A stretch of DNA of 5,598 bases from Chloroflexota bacterium (GTDB lineage Bacteria; Chloroflexota; Anaerolineae; Aggregatilineales; UBA2796), in the NCBI GenBank assembly GCA_003695215.1, contig RFIM01000214.1:1-5598 (forward strand), read 5' to 3'. The translations under genes were made by a program, and so were the position numbers. This document shows positions 4,589 through 5,598 of the stretch, piece by piece (position 1 is the stretch's first letter; each line of letters starts with the position of its first letter). The notes below the pieces were generated by a model. It worked only from the letters and a program-made list of their open reading frames with translations, was not told the origin of the DNA and searched no databases.

Positions 4589-5521
4589 ATGAAGCGAGCA
4601 GGTTTGTTGTTGATGGTGATGGCTTTGGCAATGGCAGCTTTGCCAAGCGCGCCGAGCTTCGCCGTATCTGTGCCACTGATCGAGCGTTTCCATGCCACTT
4701 GCAGCCATTTCTCGGTGCAGTTCACCATGCAAGGCTACACTGACGATGCCAATGGCTTCGACCGCGTGCGCTACGAGGTGCTAGATGGGCGTGGCACGTT
4801 GCTGTATAGCGAAGACTCAGTTCGCATGGTGAACGCAGTGCAGACCGCGAGTGTGGTCAATTTGCCGTACGCGCACGCGATGCCCGTGCAGAATCCGATC
4901 GTCTTCCGCATTGTGGATACGGACTTCATGCAGCGCCCTGTGGGCGTGTTGGCAGAGGAACGCGTGCAATCGGCTTGCCTTGCGCCGATCAGCCGCGCTC
5001 AGTATTTCGCCAGTTTGCTGCCGCAAGGTGTGAAAGGCTTCACACGCGCTGAGACAGCGCTGTATGGGATGCCCAATGGCGCGCCAATCGGCATCTGGCT
5101 GCCTGCTGGGCGCGAGTTCACGGGCATCTATCGTACCATTGACGGGCAGTGGATCGCGCTGTACGTCGGTGGCGAGAATCTGGTCTGGGTGCGCGCTGTC
5201 GATATGGACATGCCCTTGGAAAGCTTGCTCTACCAGCCGTCGCGCATTGATCGCAGCCAGCAAGTCACAAGCGTTGTGGTACCGGGCGTTCCGCTTGGCT
5301 CGGTCACAGCGCGCTACACGGTCAATTTGCGCAATGGGCCTAGCACGAGCGCGCAGCGGATCGGGCGTGTGCCCTGGCGCGCCACTGTGGCTGTCTACGG
5401 GCGCAGCGCCGATAGCCGCTGGATTTTGGTCAACCACAACGGCATCTCCGGCTGGGCTGCGGCGCGCTTCTTCACGTTTAATGACGGCCTGCGCTTGGCC
5501 GACCTGCCCATCGTTGGCTGA
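4589..5521 (+). CDS. Exported protein with C-terminal bacterial SH3 domain
   Basis: A 310-residue protein of unknown function. Residues 1-25 are a clear Sec signal peptide (K2, R3; hydrophobic 5-18; cleavage at SFA|V). Residues about 33-132 look like an all-beta, Ig-like module bounded by C38 and C130, which could form a disulphide. Residues about 152-206 resemble a degenerate SH3 domain (ETALYGMPNG, GREFTGIYRTIDGQWIALYV, LVWVRAVDM). Residues about 240-297 are a good bacterial SH3 domain: NLRNGPSTSAQRIG (246-259), GRSADSRWILV (271-281), GWAAARFF (288-295). It shares the RSADS motif and overall pattern with the SH3 domain of the hydrolase encoded at 2688-3905. No catalytic motif is seen, so an extracellular binding or scaffold role is likely. 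GGAGG (4576-4580) lies eight bases before the ATG and supports the start. Confidence 0.85.
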   Translation: MKRAGLLLMVMALAMAALPSAPSFAVSVPLIERFHATCSHFSVQFTMQGYTDDANGFDRVRYEVLDGRGTLLYSEDSVRMVNAVQTASVVNLPYAHAMPVQNPIVFRIVDTDFMQRPVGVLAEERVQSACLAPISRAQYFASLLPQGVKGFTRAETALYGMPNGAPIGIWLPAGREFTGIYRTIDGQWIALYVGGENLVWVRAVDMDMPLESLLYQPSRIDRSQQVTSVVVPGVPLGSVTARYTVNLRNGPSTSAQRIGRVPWRATVAVYGRSADSRWILVNHNGISGWAAARFFTFNDGLRLADLPIVG

Positions 5522-5549
5522 GAGCATACATTGCAGTTTAGTGTCCTGA

Positions 5550-5586
5550 GCGAAGGCGAAGTGCAGGGCATGCGCTTCGCCTTCGC
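5550..5586 (+). terminator. Long inverted repeat after the SH3 gene, terminator or dispersed palindromic repeat
   Basis: Positions 5550-5565 pair with 5571-5586 over 16 bp, with one G-T wobble (5562/5574) and a GGGCA loop. The outer 12 bp (GCGAAGGCGAAG against CTTCGCCTTCGC) are perfect. It begins 29 bases after the SH3 stop and is followed by ATTTAT, a poor T-run. The left part reads TGTCCTGAGCGAAGGCGAAG, which resembles a GAGCGAAG-type palindromic repeat that I recall from several bacterial genomes; this was not verified. It could serve as a terminator in either direction. Confidence 0.6.
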
Positions 5587-5598
5587 ATTTATGATCAA

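Noticed and set aside
4435..4743. A 102-residue plus-strand ORF running into the SH3 gene
   Set aside because: It overlaps the signal peptide region of the well-supported SH3 gene in another frame and lacks a ribosome site or any family pattern.
4817..5527. A 236-residue minus-strand ORF opposite the SH3 gene
   Set aside because: It lies entirely antisense to a gene with a clear signal peptide and SH3 motifs. Its His/Arg/Ala-rich translation shows no domain.
1..5598. CRISPR array, insertion sequence, phage or integrase signs
   Set aside because: There are no regularly spaced repeats, no transposase or recombinase motifs and no target-site duplications visible.

Overview
This window looks like part of a bacterial chromosome of moderate GC content. 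It carries five complete plus-strand genes and the 3' end of a sixth. The Chloroflexota (Anaerolineae-like) assignment is an inference from gene style, not from any marker gene. The points in favour are a VWA-domain protein tail, a secreted pre-peptidase C-terminal (PPC)-like repeat protein, bacterial SH3-domain secreted proteins, a BMP-type solute-binding protein with a plain Sec signal rather than an obvious lipobox, and a short FmdB zinc ribbon. Confidence at phylum level is moderate. Nothing here indicates a plasmid, phage, IS element or CRISPR array.

Layout. (1) Positions 1-312 encode the C-terminal 103 residues of a VWA-domain protein. Three bases later, in the same frame, 316-1464 encodes a secreted protein of three tandem PPC-like domains. 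The two are probably co-transcribed and translationally coupled. (2) After a 111-bp gap with a good sigma70-type promoter, 1576-2604 encodes a BMP/PnrA-family substrate-binding protein without its ABC transporter genes nearby. It ends in a strong intrinsic terminator, whose hairpin also contains an extended -10-like hexamer for the next gene. (3) 2688-3905 encodes an exported protein with an N-terminal SH3 domain and a C-terminal alpha/beta hydrolase of S9 peptidase / dienelactone-hydrolase type, with a full Ser-Asp-His triad. (4) 3999-4238 encodes a 79-residue FmdB-type zinc ribbon with its own promoter and Shine-Dalgarno sequence. (5) 4239-4588 is a 350-bp non-coding stretch with strong hairpins and a promoter-like site. 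(6) 4589-5521 encodes a second exported SH3-domain protein. The window ends in a long inverted repeat (5550-5586).

How the genes relate. Four of the five complete genes encode exported proteins, and the SH3 modules of the third and fifth complete genes are clearly related. The separate promoters and terminators suggest mostly single-gene transcripts apart from the VWA-PPC pair. I see no convincing multi-gene pathway and no clear undescribed defence or mobile system. The most unusual items are the SH3-hydrolase fusion, the terminator/promoter overlap at 2631-2657, the structured non-coding region after FmdB, and the terminal palindrome that may belong to a dispersed repeat family.
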